64,000 nucleotides of DNA, taken from positions 4,614,001 to 4,678,000 of the forward strand of contig NZ_LT607754.1 in assembly GCF_900090285.1 (NCBI RefSeq). The letters are read 5' to 3'. Below the pieces are notes generated by a model. The model made no database searches. It saw nothing but the letters and a program-made list of their open reading frames with translations, and had not been told where the DNA came from. Made by a program: the position numbers and the translations under genes. Numbering within the stretch: position 1 is the first letter of the stretch; each line of letters opens with the position of its first letter. This DNA comes from Micromonospora inositola (GTDB lineage: Bacteria; Actinomycetota; Actinomycetes; Mycobacteriales; Micromonosporaceae). This document shows, in pieces, positions 7,596 through 17,030 of this stretch.

Positions 7596-8928
7596 GCACC
7601 ACCCTGCGCCCCAGCGAGCCAGCCGCGTCTATCTGTCACAGCAGCGTATTGCCAGCTTGGGGCCACAGTCGCTGCTCACCTTCTACGTCCTGCTGTTGAT
7701 GCTCGTTCCGTCCCGGTTGGTGTTCCCTGGCATCGGGGCGACCGGGACCGTGGCGAACATGTTCATCCTCGTCGGCCTGGTCTGGTTCCTTGCCAGCTGG
7801 CTGATGAGGCGGATCCGGCCGGCGCCGTTCACCCGGGCGCCCCGTCTCGCTCTCTTCGGGGTCGCGGTGGCCGTGTTGCTCAGCTACATCGCCGCCGCTC
7901 GACGGGACGCGGAGCCGCTGGAGGTGAGCGCAGCCGATCGGGGACTGATACAGCTCCTGGTGTGGGCGTCCATCGTGCTCCTGGCCACGTCGATCCGGAA
8001 CTACGATCACCTCGACCGGCTGTTGCGGGTCTTCGTGCGGTGCTGCACCGTCATCGCGGTCGTCGCCGTGGGCGAGTTCGTGCTGGGGGCGAGCCTGACC
8101 GCCTGGATCCAGATCCCGGGGATGTCGAGCGGCGCCCAGGAACTGGTCGTCAGGGGTGCCTTCGTCCGGCCCACCGCGACCGCCGCGAACACCCTCGAAC
8201 TCGCCACCGTCATGGCTCTGGCGCTGCCGTTCGCCCTCCAGCAGGCCTTCCACGGCGGGGAGCGGGGGGCGCTGCGGCGCTGGCTGCCGGTCATGCTCAT
8301 CGCCGCGGGCGCCATCACGACCGTCTCCCGGACCTCCGTCGTGGGTCTGGTCGTGGTGATGCTCGTGCTGCTGCCGACCTGGAACCTACGGCGGGTCGGG
8401 TGGACGTTCGCCGTCGTGCTGCCGTCGCTGGCCGTGGTCAGACTGGCGTTGCCCGGCCTCGCTGTCACGATCATCGGCCTCTTCACCGCAATGCTCAACG
8501 GCGGCGACAACAGCACCCAGTCCCGCACCGCGACGAGCGCGAGCGTCAACGCCTACATCGCCGAGCGGCCCTGGACCGGCCGGGGATTCGGCACATTCCT
8601 GCCGCTGATGTACCGCTACACCGACAACCAGTACCTGCTTGGCCTGTTGGAGATGGGCGTGGTCGGCGTGGTGAGCATCGTCCTCATCTACGTCACCATG
8701 CTGCACTGCGGCGGCGCCGGTCGACGGCGGTTCACCGATCCGGCCCGCCGGGAGACCGGGCAGGCCTTCGTAGCTGTCGGATTTGTGATGCTCGTAGTGA
8801 CGTTCACCTTCGACACGCTTAGCTTCCCGATGGTGGCCGGGACCACCTTCCTGTTTCTCGGTCTCTCGGGCGCGTACCTGGGCATCGCCCGCACAGAGGA
8901 GCTCCAGAGGGGAGATCCGGCTCCGTGA
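7570..8928 (+). CDS. Wzy/O-antigen ligase-family membrane protein (polysaccharide polymerase)
   Basis: A 452-residue integral membrane protein with about ten hydrophobic segments, beginning near residue 30 ([18 protein letters not shown]). A long loop around residues 310-345 contains [18 protein letters not shown] followed by GRGFGTF, the R...RP..G.G.G pattern of the Wzy_C/WaaL family loop. It starts with GTG at 7570 inside the end of the Wzz-like gene and its stop overlaps the flippase start by 4 bp, so wzz-wzy-wzx-like genes form one translational unit. Likely role: polymerising undecaprenyl-linked repeat units outside the membrane. A ligase role is possible because the two share the fold. 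Confidence 0.8.
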   Translation: MSTGLTEARHHPAPQRASRVYLSQQRIASLGPQSLLTFYVLLLMLVPSRLVFPGIGATGTVANMFILVGLVWFLASWLMRRIRPAPFTRAPRLALFGVAVAVLLSYIAAARRDAEPLEVSAADRGLIQLLVWASIVLLATSIRNYDHLDRLLRVFVRCCTVIAVVAVGEFVLGASLTAWIQIPGMSSGAQELVVRGAFVRPTATAANTLELATVMALALPFALQQAFHGGERGALRRWLPVMLIAAGAITTVSRTSVVGLVVVMLVLLPTWNLRRVGWTFAVVLPSLAVVRLALPGLAVTIIGLFTAMLNGGDNSTQSRTATSASVNAYIAERPWTGRGFGTFLPLMYRYTDNQYLLGLLEMGVVGVVSIVLIYVTMLHCGGAGRRRFTDPARRETGQAFVAVGFVMLVVTFTFDTLSFPMVAGTTFLFLGLSGAYLGIARTEELQRGDPAP

Positions 8929-10400
8929 CGGATTTGAACCAGAAGGTCGCTGCGGCGGCCCGATGGAGCATGATCAACACCGTTGTGCGCCGAGTTGGCA
9001 CGTTTGCGACGGGCGTCGTGCTGGCGCGGCTGTTCTTCGGGCCGTACGAGTGGGGGCTGTACGCGATCGGGCTGCTGGTCCTCGCGATGCTGCTCTCGTT
9101 GAACGAGATGGGCGTCAGCCTGGCCCTCGTGCGGTGGGACGGCGACATCAAACGGTTCGCGCCGACCGTTTTGACGTTGTCGACCCTCTCCAGCAGCGCC
9201 TTCTATCTCCTGCTCTTCGTCACGGCGCCGACGGTGGCACGTCTGCTCGGGTCGCCCGAGGCGACGACGATGCTGCGGTTGCTCTGCCTCACCGTGATCA
9301 TCGACGGCATCGCCTGCGTACCGATCGGCAAGCTCAACCGGGAGTTCCAGCAGTTCCAGCGCACCGTTGTCGATGTCGCCAACTTCCTCGTCAACACGGC
9401 TGTCACGATCGGTCTGGCCGCCACCGGAATGGGCGTCATGGCCTTTGCGTGGGGCTCGCTCGCGGGCAACATCGTTGCGCTGGTCGGGTTCGGCCTCTGT
9501 GCTCCGGAGATGCTGAGATTCGGCTGGGACCGGGCGCAGGCGGTGCACCTGCTGCGGTTCGGGCTTCCCCTGGCCTCCGCCAGCCTGCTCACCCTCGGCA
9601 TCGTCAACGTTGACTCCGTCGTGGTCAGCGGGGTCCTCGGCCCGGCCGCGCTCGGTCTGTACGCGATGGCCTTCAACATGTCGAGCTGGCCGGTCCGGAT
9701 CGTGTCGGACACCGCGCGCCGGGTGTCGTACGCCGGTTTCTCCCGCCTCGCGGACTCTCCGCAGGCGTTCGCGGCCGGCTTCCACCGGGCGCTGGCCGTG
9801 GTGCTGGCCGCCGCGGTGCCGTTCTGCGTGTTGCTGGCGGTGCTCGCCGACCCGATCATCCGGCTCGTGTACGGCGACCAGTGGGCCGGGGCGGCGCTGT
9901 CGCTGCAGTTCCTCGTGGCGCTCGGACTGATCCGGGTCGTCGTGGACCTGGCGTACGACTGCCTGGCCACCCGCGTGCGCAAGAGCCTGATGGTGATGCA
10001 GGCCTGGTGGCTGTTCAGCCTCACTCCGGTGCTCCTGCTGTTCGCCCACCGGTTCGGAATCGCGGGCGTGGCCGCCGGGCAGGTGGTGGTTGCCGGTCTG
10101 CTCGTCGCGCCGGTTTTCGTCGTGGTCCTGTCCCGGTTGGGCATCCGACCCGCGCTGATGCTGCGCGCCTGCGTCCGGCCGGTGCTCGGCGGGGTGATGA
10201 TGGGTGCCCTGGCCTGGGGGATGCACCTCGTCCTCGGTGGCGGCTTCCTCCCGCTGGCGGTCATCGGGTTGGCCGCCCTGGCGGTGTATCTGCCCTTCGT
10301 CCTGCCTCTGCTGCGGAGCAGTTGGGCGGGCCGGTCGCAACCCGGTCGCGAGGCGGCCCGTGACGGTGAGAAGTCGCTGGCGGCGGTCGCACAGAGTTGA
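8925..10400 (+). CDS. Wzx-like polysaccharide flippase (MOP superfamily)
   Basis: A 491-residue protein with about 12-14 predicted membrane helices in the arrangement of the MOP exporter superfamily (PST family). It begins [19 protein letters not shown] and has [17 protein letters not shown], a typical flippase N-terminal signature, and [18 protein letters not shown] in the middle. It starts at GTG 8925, overlapping the Wzy stop (GTGA). It would translocate the lipid-linked repeat unit across the membrane for polymerisation. Fifteen bp later comes a GT2 gene, so it sits centrally in an operon 6513-16990. Confidence 0.85.
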   Translation: MTDLNQKVAAAARWSMINTVVRRVGTFATGVVLARLFFGPYEWGLYAIGLLVLAMLLSLNEMGVSLALVRWDGDIKRFAPTVLTLSTLSSSAFYLLLFVTAPTVARLLGSPEATTMLRLLCLTVIIDGIACVPIGKLNREFQQFQRTVVDVANFLVNTAVTIGLAATGMGVMAFAWGSLAGNIVALVGFGLCAPEMLRFGWDRAQAVHLLRFGLPLASASLLTLGIVNVDSVVVSGVLGPAALGLYAMAFNMSSWPVRIVSDTARRVSYAGFSRLADSPQAFAAGFHRALAVVLAAAVPFCVLLAVLADPIIRLVYGDQWAGAALSLQFLVALGLIRVVVDLAYDCLATRVRKSLMVMQAWWLFSLTPVLLLFAHRFGIAGVAAGQVVVAGLLVAPVFVVVLSRLGIRPALMLRACVRPVLGGVMMGALAWGMHLVLGGGFLPLAVIGLAALAVYLPFVLPLLRSSWAGRSQPGREAARDGEKSLAAVAQS

Positions 10401-10414
10401 GTGGAGACTTGTAG

Positions 10415-11218
10415 ATGGGTTGGGTGAAGCGGCGCCTGCGCGCCACCTTTGGCTGGCTTCCCCTCGAGGAGCTGCGCAACAAGGTACTGCTCGGTCACAC
10501 CGCGGTCGGGCTCTACCGGTTCGAACGGTCCGAGATCGCCCGGCTACTGGCCACGCTGCCCGGCGGCGTCAAGCCTCGTGCCCTGGTGGCGACGATCGTG
10601 TTGACGTACAAGCGGCCGGACGGATTGCGGCGGGCGGTCGAGTCGGTGCTGGCGCAGACCGTGACCGACAACGTCGTCGTCGTCGTCGACGACGGCGGCG
10701 GCCAGATCCCCGAGCTGCCGGCCGACCCCCGACTGCACGTGGTCAGCCTGCGCCGCAACATCAACGTGCTGGGGATCAGCCGCAACATCGGGATGGGTCT
10801 GACGGATTCCGGGTTCGTGGCATTCCTCGACGACGACAACGTCTGGCGTCCGCATCACCTGCAGACCGCGCTCGCGCGGCTGCAGAGCGACGACTCGTCG
10901 CGGCCGCAGCCGGACGGGGTCTACACCGCGATGCGCCGGGTGACGCCGGACGGGCTGCAACGCGACGTCCTCTCCGTGCCGTTCGGCCGTAAGCTCGCCT
11001 GGGAAAGGTGCTTCCTGGATTCCAACCCCTTCGTGGCGCGGCGGTCGTCCGACCTGGTGTTCAGCCGGCTGCGCCGCAGTTCCAAGGTGGCGCCGAAGGA
11101 GGACTGGGAGTTGATCTACCGGTTCAGCCGGCGGCACCGGGTGGAGCACATTCCCGAGCCGACGGTGGACTACGTGATCAACCCGAACAGCTACTGGACG
11201 GCCTGGGAACTTACGTAG
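10415..11218 (+). CDS. Family 2 glycosyltransferase
   Basis: A 267-residue GT-A protein. After a 50-residue basic N-terminal extension it shows ATIVLTYKRPDGLRRAVESV, VVVVDDGGG, a NINVLGISRNIG motif and AFLDDDNVWRP, in which DDD is the metal-binding site. The C-terminal half has LDSNPFVARRSS and PKEDWELIYRF, a typical acceptor ED motif. It is 15 bp downstream of the flippase gene and 48 bp upstream of a secreted beta-helix protein. Sugar specificity is unknown. Confidence 0.85.
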   Translation: MGWVKRRLRATFGWLPLEELRNKVLLGHTAVGLYRFERSEIARLLATLPGGVKPRALVATIVLTYKRPDGLRRAVESVLAQTVTDNVVVVVDDGGGQIPELPADPRLHVVSLRRNINVLGISRNIGMGLTDSGFVAFLDDDNVWRPHHLQTALARLQSDDSSRPQPDGVYTAMRRVTPDGLQRDVLSVPFGRKLAWERCFLDSNPFVARRSSDLVFSRLRRSSKVAPKEDWELIYRFSRRHRVEHIPEPTVDYVINPNSYWTAWELT

Positions 11219-11266
11219 TTCGGTTCGCCGCAGCACCGCCGGGGCCCGGAAGGAAGTCAAGAGTCG

Positions 11267-12478
11267 ATGCCCGAAAAATGGCGTAGCACCTTTGGCCGCC
11301 TCAAGCGTTGGCCGATCCTGGCCGCGGCCGGCACTTTAGTGGTCAGTGCCGCCGTGACGGTAGTGGCGCTGGATCGTGGCGCGGCCGGCCCGACCGGTTG
11401 TGCAACCCCCGAGGAGTGCCACGCGGTGACCGCTGCCGCCGGGGCGGCTCCCGCGCCGACCACGACCGCCCAGGCGACTCCCGTGCCGACCGCTGATGCG
11501 GCGGACTCCGCAGGTGCCTCCGCCGCGGCGCGGGCCGCCGACCCCACCGGTGGTGGCCGTTATCCCGCCCGCTTCTCGGTCGGCGCACCGGGCGTCGGGC
11601 GCTACCGGCAGTCGGACACCCAACTGCCCGTGCCGCGCGGCTACCGGGTGTATGAGCCGCACAACCAGGCCAGCAAAGAATGGGACCTGTACAACTGCAA
11701 GGGCTCTGTCAATCTCGACCGGATCTACTTCCGCGCCTTCATCTACATCGGCACGGACTGCCACGGCACGGTCAACATCACGAACTCGATAATCGCTCCT
11801 CCGCCGGGCTCGGCAAACCGGGCCATCCTGGTCAACGCCAACTCGGCCGGCCGCCTCACCCTGAACATCAGGAACACGACCATCCGGCCGGAGCCGGTCG
11901 GTAGCGGGCAGCAGAACGCCGCGCTGACCGATCACGCGATCAACGACTGTCCCACCTGCACCATCCGCATCAGCGGCGTGGACGTGGCGAACACTGGCGG
12001 CATGTGCCTGTGTGGAGCCAACGTCACCATCGAGCGGAGTTGGCTCCACGACAACTACATCGCCCACCTCGCCGACCCGTCCCAGGCGCACACCGGAGGC
12101 GTTTTTCCGTATGGGGGCAGCGGGCCGGTGACCATCAGCAACAGCCGGCTCGAGCCGGGGGTCAACGCCTTCACCGGGAAAGAGGTGCCCGGTTATTGGA
12201 AGGCGATAACCGCGGTTTTGTTCACGCAGAGTCAGGGCGGCTCCACGTTGCGCAATTATCTGGTGCGTGACAGCTTCATCTCGCTCGGCGCCTTCGGCCT
12301 GTACGCGCAGGACGGGACCGGCCTGCGGCTGCGCGACAATGTCTTCGGTCCGACGCACTGGGGGCGCACCAGCGGCTGCGGCTCGGACTGCAAGGCCACC
12401 TATGCAGAGTGGTCCAACAATGTCGTGGGTTCGATCGATGGCACGCCCTCTGGTAAGGCGGTGCCGCGACCGTCCTGA
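11267..12478 (+). CDS. Secreted/anchored right-handed beta-helix-like protein
   Basis: A 403-residue protein with an N-terminal hydrophobic segment (about residues 16-35) after a basic start, suggesting membrane anchoring or a signal peptide, then an Ala/Thr/Pro-rich linker to about residue 92. The remaining 310 residues start GRYPARFSVGAPGVGRYRQS and form repeating short strands such as TVNITNSIIAPPPGS and LTLNIRNTTIRPEP, as expected of a parallel beta-helix of the pectate-lyase-like superfamily. Conserved Cys pairs (DCPTC, CLCG) suggest disulphides. About 80 percent of this domain is identical by eye to the C-terminal half of the protein at 27825. Possible roles are a polysaccharide lyase, hydrolase or surface binding protein. 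No catalytic residues can be named. Confidence 0.7.
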   Translation: MPEKWRSTFGRLKRWPILAAAGTLVVSAAVTVVALDRGAAGPTGCATPEECHAVTAAAGAAPAPTTTAQATPVPTADAADSAGASAAARAADPTGGGRYPARFSVGAPGVGRYRQSDTQLPVPRGYRVYEPHNQASKEWDLYNCKGSVNLDRIYFRAFIYIGTDCHGTVNITNSIIAPPPGSANRAILVNANSAGRLTLNIRNTTIRPEPVGSGQQNAALTDHAINDCPTCTIRISGVDVANTGGMCLCGANVTIERSWLHDNYIAHLADPSQAHTGGVFPYGGSGPVTISNSRLEPGVNAFTGKEVPGYWKAITAVLFTQSQGGSTLRNYLVRDSFISLGAFGLYAQDGTGLRLRDNVFGPTHWGRTSGCGSDCKATYAEWSNNVVGSIDGTPSGKAVPRPS

Positions 12479-12669
12479 TCAGATTCCGCCCAGTCGGCGG
12501 CGCGTGGTAAGCCGAATGGCTGCGCGGTGGGGAACGATCGTCGGCCGGCGCTCGGCACGATAATGTCCGATCGGTGTTGCAGCCAACACCTGCAGATCTG
12601 GTATCTCCCATGCGCTTACGTACTCTCACTATGGTCCGGCGGCCATCCTCTCAGAAGCAGGCGATCCGT

Positions 12670-15600
12670 ATGAGGTCTCGGGTTTTTCGGGCCGCGGTAG
12701 CGGCGGCCACGGGAGCAGCATTGGTGCTTATTCCCGCGTCAGCGAGTTCCGCCGTGTCCGATCCGTGTGGCACCGGCTCCAGCCCCATTGTCTGCGAAAA
12801 CTCCAAACAGGGCACGCCGCGTGAGGACTGGTACGGCGAAAGTGCCTGGGGCGATATCGAGGGATTCGCCACCCGGATGAGCGTGCAGCCAGGCGAGACG
12901 CTCCAGTTGAAGGTGCAGTCCCCGACCACGTTCGACGTCGACATCTACCGGCTCGGCTATTACGGCGGTGACGGTGCTCGGCGGATGCCGGCCTCACCGA
13001 CGAGCAGCTTCCCCGCCCGGACCCAGCCGGCGTGCCTGCATGACGCAGGCACCGGACTGGTGGACTGCGGCAACTGGACGACCAACGTGACCTGGACGGT
13101 GCCGTCCGACGCGGTCTCCGGGGTCTATCTCGCGACGCTCGACCAGCCGAACGGCGCGGGCTTCGCCCACGTGCCGTTCGTCGTCGCGGATGCGTCGAAC
13201 CACTCCGACATCCTGGTGCAGACCTCGGACCAGACCTGGCAGGCGTACAACGACTGGGGCGGCCAGGACCTCTACGGCGGGGGCGGGCCAGCGTACGACG
13301 GCCGGGCCTACAAGGTGAGCTACAACCGTCCCATGCGGATCGCCGGTGACAACGGCATTCTCTCGGCCGAGTACCCGATGATCTACTGGCTGGAGCGCAA
13401 CGGGTACGACGTCAGTTACGCCTCGAGCATCGACGTGAGCACCAAGCCGTCGATCCTGCTCGACCATAAGGTCTTCATGTCCTCAGGGCATGACGAGTAC
13501 TGGAACCAGGCCCAGTGGAACAACGTGGTCGCCACCCGCGAGGCTGGCGTCAACCTGGCGTTCTTCAGCGGCAACGAGATCTTTTGGCGCACCCGGCTGG
13601 AGCCCTCTGTCGCCAGCGGCGGCGGCGACAACCGCACGCTGGTCTGCTACAAGATGACCAAGATGCGGCAGAACCCGCCGAACGGGATCGCGGACCCGAG
13701 CGGGCAATGGACCGGCACCTGGGTCGACTCGGTGGGCGCCGGCTCCGGCGGCGCCACGCCGCCCAACCAGCTCACCGGAACCATCTTCACCGTCAACGGC
13801 TACCGCAACGACGCGGTCACAGTCCCGGCCGAGTACCGGAACCTCCGCCTGTGGCGGAACATCCCCTCCATCAACAACCTGGCATCCGGGCAGGTAGCCA
13901 CATTCCCCGTCGGCACGCTCGGCTACGAGTGGGACTCCGACGTCGAGAACTCCGTCCGCCCGCCGGGCGCGGTGGCTTTCTCGTCGACGACGCTGGCCAT
14001 CACGGATGGCAACCTGCTGCTGGACGACGGGAACAACTACGGCAACGGCACGGCAACACACAGCCTGGTGGCCTACCGCGACCAGTCCTCGGGGGCGCTG
14101 GTCTTCGGCGCCGGCACCGTGCAGTGGTCGTGGGGGCTCAGCAGCCTGCACACGATGCTGCCCAGCACCGAGGACCAGCGCATGCAGCAGGCGACCGTCA
14201 ACCTCCTCGCCGACATGGACGCCCAGCCGCTGACCCGGCAGGCCAACCTGGTCGCCGCCACCAAGTCCACCGACACCACGGGACCGACGGCGACCCTGAC
14301 CGCGCCGGAGGCCGGCACCACCCTGCCGGTCCTCACGCCGGTGACCGTCACCGGGACGGCGACGGAGGTCGGCGGAGGACAGCTGGGCCGCGTGGAGGTC
14401 TCCACAGACGGCGGCGACACCTGGGAAGCGGCCCACGGGCAGGGGAACTGGTCCTACACCTGGACCCCGAGCACGCAGGGCCCCGTACAGATCAAGGTGC
14501 GGGCCTCCGACGACAGCCTCAACATCGGGGCGGTCACCACCAGGAGCGTGACGGTCGGACCCCAGCAGTGTCCCTGCACCGCCTACCCTCCGACCGCGAC
14601 GCCGACCAACATCGACTCGTTCGACCCCTCGTCCAACGAACTCGGGGTGAAGTTCCGGGTCGGCGCGCCCAGTGTGGTCAAGGGCGTCAAGTTCTACAAG
14701 GCCAGCACCAATACCGGCACGCACGTCGGGAAGCTGTGGACCTCGACCGGACAGCTGCTCGCATCCGGTACGTTCACCGACGAAACCGCGAGCGGCTGGC
14801 AGACGCTGACCTTCGCCAATCCCGTGCCGGTCGCCGCCAACACCACCTATGTGGCGTCGTACTACACGCCTACCGGGCACTACTCGTACACCAGCAACTA
14901 CTTCGCCACAAAGGGCGCGGGGCTGACGGCCGTACGGCTGCTGCAGTCGGGTGTGGACGGCACGAACGGCGTCTACCGGTACGGCTCGGGCGGGGGCTTC
15001 CCGAACCTCAGCTGGAACAACACGAACTACTGGGTCGACGCCGTCGTCGACACGGTGGGGGCGGAGACCGAGCCACCGACGATCACCGCGAAGACTCCCG
15101 CAGCGGACGCGTCAGATGTCGCGCTCAACGCCACACTGACCGCGACCTTCAGCCACGATGTCGACCCGCAGTCGATCGAGTACTCGCTCACCTCGAGCGG
15201 CGGATCCGTCCCGGCCGGTTTCCGCTACGACAACACCTCGCGCAAGGTGACCGTCCAGCCGCAGAACGCCCTGACCCCCTCGACCACCTACACCGCCTCG
15301 GTGCGGGCGACCGACGCCTGGGGCAACGCGATGGCGGCGCCGTACACCTGGACCTTCACCACCGGCACGTCGGTCAGCTGCCCCTGCTCGGTCTGGAACG
15401 ACTCGGTGGTGCCGGCCATTCCCAGCGCCTCCGAGGCGAGTTCCCTGGAGCTGGGCATGCGGTTCACCTCTGCGCTCGGCGGCTACGTGACGGGCGTGCG
15501 GTTCTACAAGGGCAGCACCAACACCGGCACGCACACCGGTACCCTCTGGTCGAACACCGGCACGCAGCTCGCCACCGGAACCTTCACGAACGAGAGCAGC

Positions 15601-15870
15601 AGCGGCTGGCAGACGCTGATGTTCGACGAGCCGGTCCCGATCACCGCCAACACACCGTACGTGGTGTCGTACCACACGAACACGGGTCATTACGCTTACA
15701 CCGGCAACCATTTCACCCAACCGACGGTGTCCTACCCGCTGACGGCGGTGGCCGACACACCGAATGGCGGGAACGGCCTGTTCCAATCCGGTCCAGGTGT
15801 CGCCTTCCCGACCTCCACCTGGAATTCGGCCAACTACTGGGTTGATGCGATTTTCACGACGACTCCGTGA
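12670..15870 (+). CDS. Secreted multidomain protein: N,N-dimethylformamidase-like domain, Ig-like domains and two DUF4082 modules
   Basis: About 1066 residues. The signal peptide is RSRVFRAAVAAATGAALVL to about residue 28. Then comes a domain of about 450 residues resembling the large subunit of N,N-dimethylformamidase (DMFA2_C type), with ENSKQGTP, RLGYYGGDGAR, SSGHDEYWN and FFSGNEIFWRTR. An Ig-like segment follows (about 535-625), then DUF4082 (FYKASTNTGTHVGKLW), a Big_5-like Ig domain, and a second DUF4082 (FYKGSTNTGTHTGTLW). DUF4082 is a putative carbohydrate-binding beta-sandwich. The ATG at 12670 gives a clean signal peptide. Upstream in-frame starts (12610, 12631, TTG 12574) cannot be excluded, and none has a strong ribosome site. 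Likely acts on or binds the exported polymer. Confidence 0.7.
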   Translation: MRSRVFRAAVAAATGAALVLIPASASSAVSDPCGTGSSPIVCENSKQGTPREDWYGESAWGDIEGFATRMSVQPGETLQLKVQSPTTFDVDIYRLGYYGGDGARRMPASPTSSFPARTQPACLHDAGTGLVDCGNWTTNVTWTVPSDAVSGVYLATLDQPNGAGFAHVPFVVADASNHSDILVQTSDQTWQAYNDWGGQDLYGGGGPAYDGRAYKVSYNRPMRIAGDNGILSAEYPMIYWLERNGYDVSYASSIDVSTKPSILLDHKVFMSSGHDEYWNQAQWNNVVATREAGVNLAFFSGNEIFWRTRLEPSVASGGGDNRTLVCYKMTKMRQNPPNGIADPSGQWTGTWVDSVGAGSGGATPPNQLTGTIFTVNGYRNDAVTVPAEYRNLRLWRNIPSINNLASGQVATFPVGTLGYEWDSDVENSVRPPGAVAFSSTTLAITDGNLLLDDGNNYGNGTATHSLVAYRDQSSGALVFGAGTVQWSWGLSSLHTMLPSTEDQRMQQATVNLLADMDAQPLTRQANLVAATKSTDTTGPTATLTAPEAGTTLPVLTPVTVTGTATEVGGGQLGRVEVSTDGGDTWEAAHGQGNWSYTWTPSTQGPVQIKVRASDDSLNIGAVTTRSVTVGPQQCPCTAYPPTATPTNIDSFDPSSNELGVKFRVGAPSVVKGVKFYKASTNTGTHVGKLWTSTGQLLASGTFTDETASGWQTLTFANPVPVAANTTYVASYYTPTGHYSYTSNYFATKGAGLTAVRLLQSGVDGTNGVYRYGSGGGFPNLSWNNTNYWVDAVVDTVGAETEPPTITAKTPAADASDVALNATLTATFSHDVDPQSIEYSLTSSGGSVPAGFRYDNTSRKVTVQPQNALTPSTTYTASVRATDAWGNAMAAPYTWTFTTGTSVSCPCSVWNDSVVPAIPSASEASSLELGMRFTSALGGYVTGVRFYKGSTNTGTHTGTLWSNTGTQLATGTFTNESSSGWQTLMFDEPVPITANTPYVVSYHTNTGHYAYTGNHFTQPTVSYPLTAVADTPNGGNGLFQSGPGVAFPTSTWNSANYWVDAIFTTTP

Positions 15871-15873
15871 ACG

Positions 15874-15909
15874 GCCGCGGGCCCCATCGAACCGGTGCGG
15901 GCCCGCGGC
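15874..15909 (+). terminator. GC-rich hairpin after the DUF4082 protein gene
   Basis: Perfect 11-bp arms GCCGCGGGCCC (15874-15884) and GGGCCCGCGGC (15899-15909), 14-base loop, immediately after the TGA at 15868-15870. It may attenuate read-through into the glycosyltransferase at 15944. Confidence 0.55.
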
Positions 15910-15943
15910 ACTGGGCGCGGACGAGCCAACGGAAAGGGTGTCA

Positions 15944-16990
15944 GTGAGTACGGTCAGCGTGGTCATTCCGTGCTACAAGTACGGGGACTATCTCCAGGCA
16001 TGCGTGAGCAGCGTGCTCGACAACCAGCCCAACGTCAACGTACGCGTGCTCATCATCGACGACGCCTCGCCGGACGACTCAGCGGCGAAGGCGCATGCCA
16101 TCGCAGAGGCGGACCCACGGGTCGAGGTCCGGGTCCACGAGACCAACCGTGGCCACATCGCCACCTACAACGAGGGCCTGCTGGAGTGGGCGGACGGCGA
16201 CTACACCGTTTTGCTCTCCGCCGACGACCTCCTGACGCCGGGAGCCCTGACCCGGGCGGCATCCGTACTGGACGCGAACCCGAACGTCGGCTTCGCCTAC
16301 GGGCACCCGGTGCACTTCACCCACCCCGGTCCGCCGCCGCCGGCCCGCATGAGAGACCTGGGGCACAGCGTCTGGCCCGGGCACTGGTGGCTGGATCGGC
16401 GGTTCCGCGAGGGCACCGGCTGCATCACCTCACCGGAAGTGGTGGTGCGCACGGATCTGCAGCGCAAGGTGGGAGGCTACGATCCCGAGCTGCCGCACGC
16501 CGGCGACATCGAGATGTGGATGCGGCTGGCCGCGCACGCGGACGTCGGCTACGTGCGCGGGGCGGACCAGGCGTACTACCGCCTGCACGGCGGGAACATG
16601 TCACAGACGGACTACGCCGGCCAGCTGGACGACCTGCGCCAGCGCAAATCCGCGTACGAGGCGGTGTTGCGGCGCTGCGGCGATCTGCTGCCCGACGCTG
16701 ACCGGCTCGACGCGATGGTGCGCCGGCGCCTCGCCCGCTACGCGCTGCGGCGCGCGGTGCGGGCCTACGACCGGGGGCGCACCGCGAGCGTGCCCGAGGG
16801 CGATCTGATCGCGTTCGCCGCGGAGTGCTGGCCGGAGTACCGCGAGCTGCCGGAGTACCGGGGCCTGCGCATTCGGAAGCGGATCGGGCCGAAGGTGATG
16901 CCGTATCTTCAGCCGCTGGTGCTCACCGCGGTCGCCGCCAAGGGCCGCGAGTGGCTCTGGTGGCAGTCCTGGAAGCGGCGCGGCATCTGA
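15944..16990 (+). CDS. Family 2 glycosyltransferase
   Basis: A 348-residue GT-A enzyme. It begins STVSVVIPCYKYGDYLQAC and has IIDDASPDDSA, RGHIATYNEG and LLSADDLLTPGAL (metal-binding DD). An AGDIEMWMRLAAHADVGY segment gives the catalytic ED/W motif. The C-terminal 90 residues are Arg-rich and helical. The GTG at 15944 is preferred because GGAAAGG at 15931-15937 is at correct spacing; GTG at 15938 is two codons upstream. It is the last gene of the plus-strand run and converges on the lipoyl-NeuD gene with 24 bp between stops, where a hairpin sits. Confidence 0.85.
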   Translation: MSTVSVVIPCYKYGDYLQACVSSVLDNQPNVNVRVLIIDDASPDDSAAKAHAIAEADPRVEVRVHETNRGHIATYNEGLLEWADGDYTVLLSADDLLTPGALTRAASVLDANPNVGFAYGHPVHFTHPGPPPPARMRDLGHSVWPGHWWLDRRFREGTGCITSPEVVVRTDLQRKVGGYDPELPHAGDIEMWMRLAAHADVGYVRGADQAYYRLHGGNMSQTDYAGQLDDLRQRKSAYEAVLRRCGDLLPDADRLDAMVRRRLARYALRRAVRAYDRGRTASVPEGDLIAFAAECWPEYRELPEYRGLRIRKRIGPKVMPYLQPLVLTAVAAKGREWLWWQSWKRRGI

Positions 16991-16999
16991 GGGACCACC

Positions 17000-17030
17000 G
17001 CGGCCCGGGCGGGGTTACCGTCCGGGCCGC
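17000..17030. terminator. Bidirectional hairpin between convergent GT2 and lipoyl-NeuD genes
   Basis: A 13-bp stem (17000-17012 with 17018-17030, one G-U pair) and a 5-base loop. It overlaps the TAA of the minus-strand gene at 17015-17017 and follows the plus-strand stop at 16990 by 9 bp. Confidence 0.65.

Noticed and set aside
8688..10340. Minus-strand frame of 550 codons opposite the flippase
   Set aside because: Gln/Arg/His-rich shadow with no domain; the plus strand encodes a clear membrane flippase.
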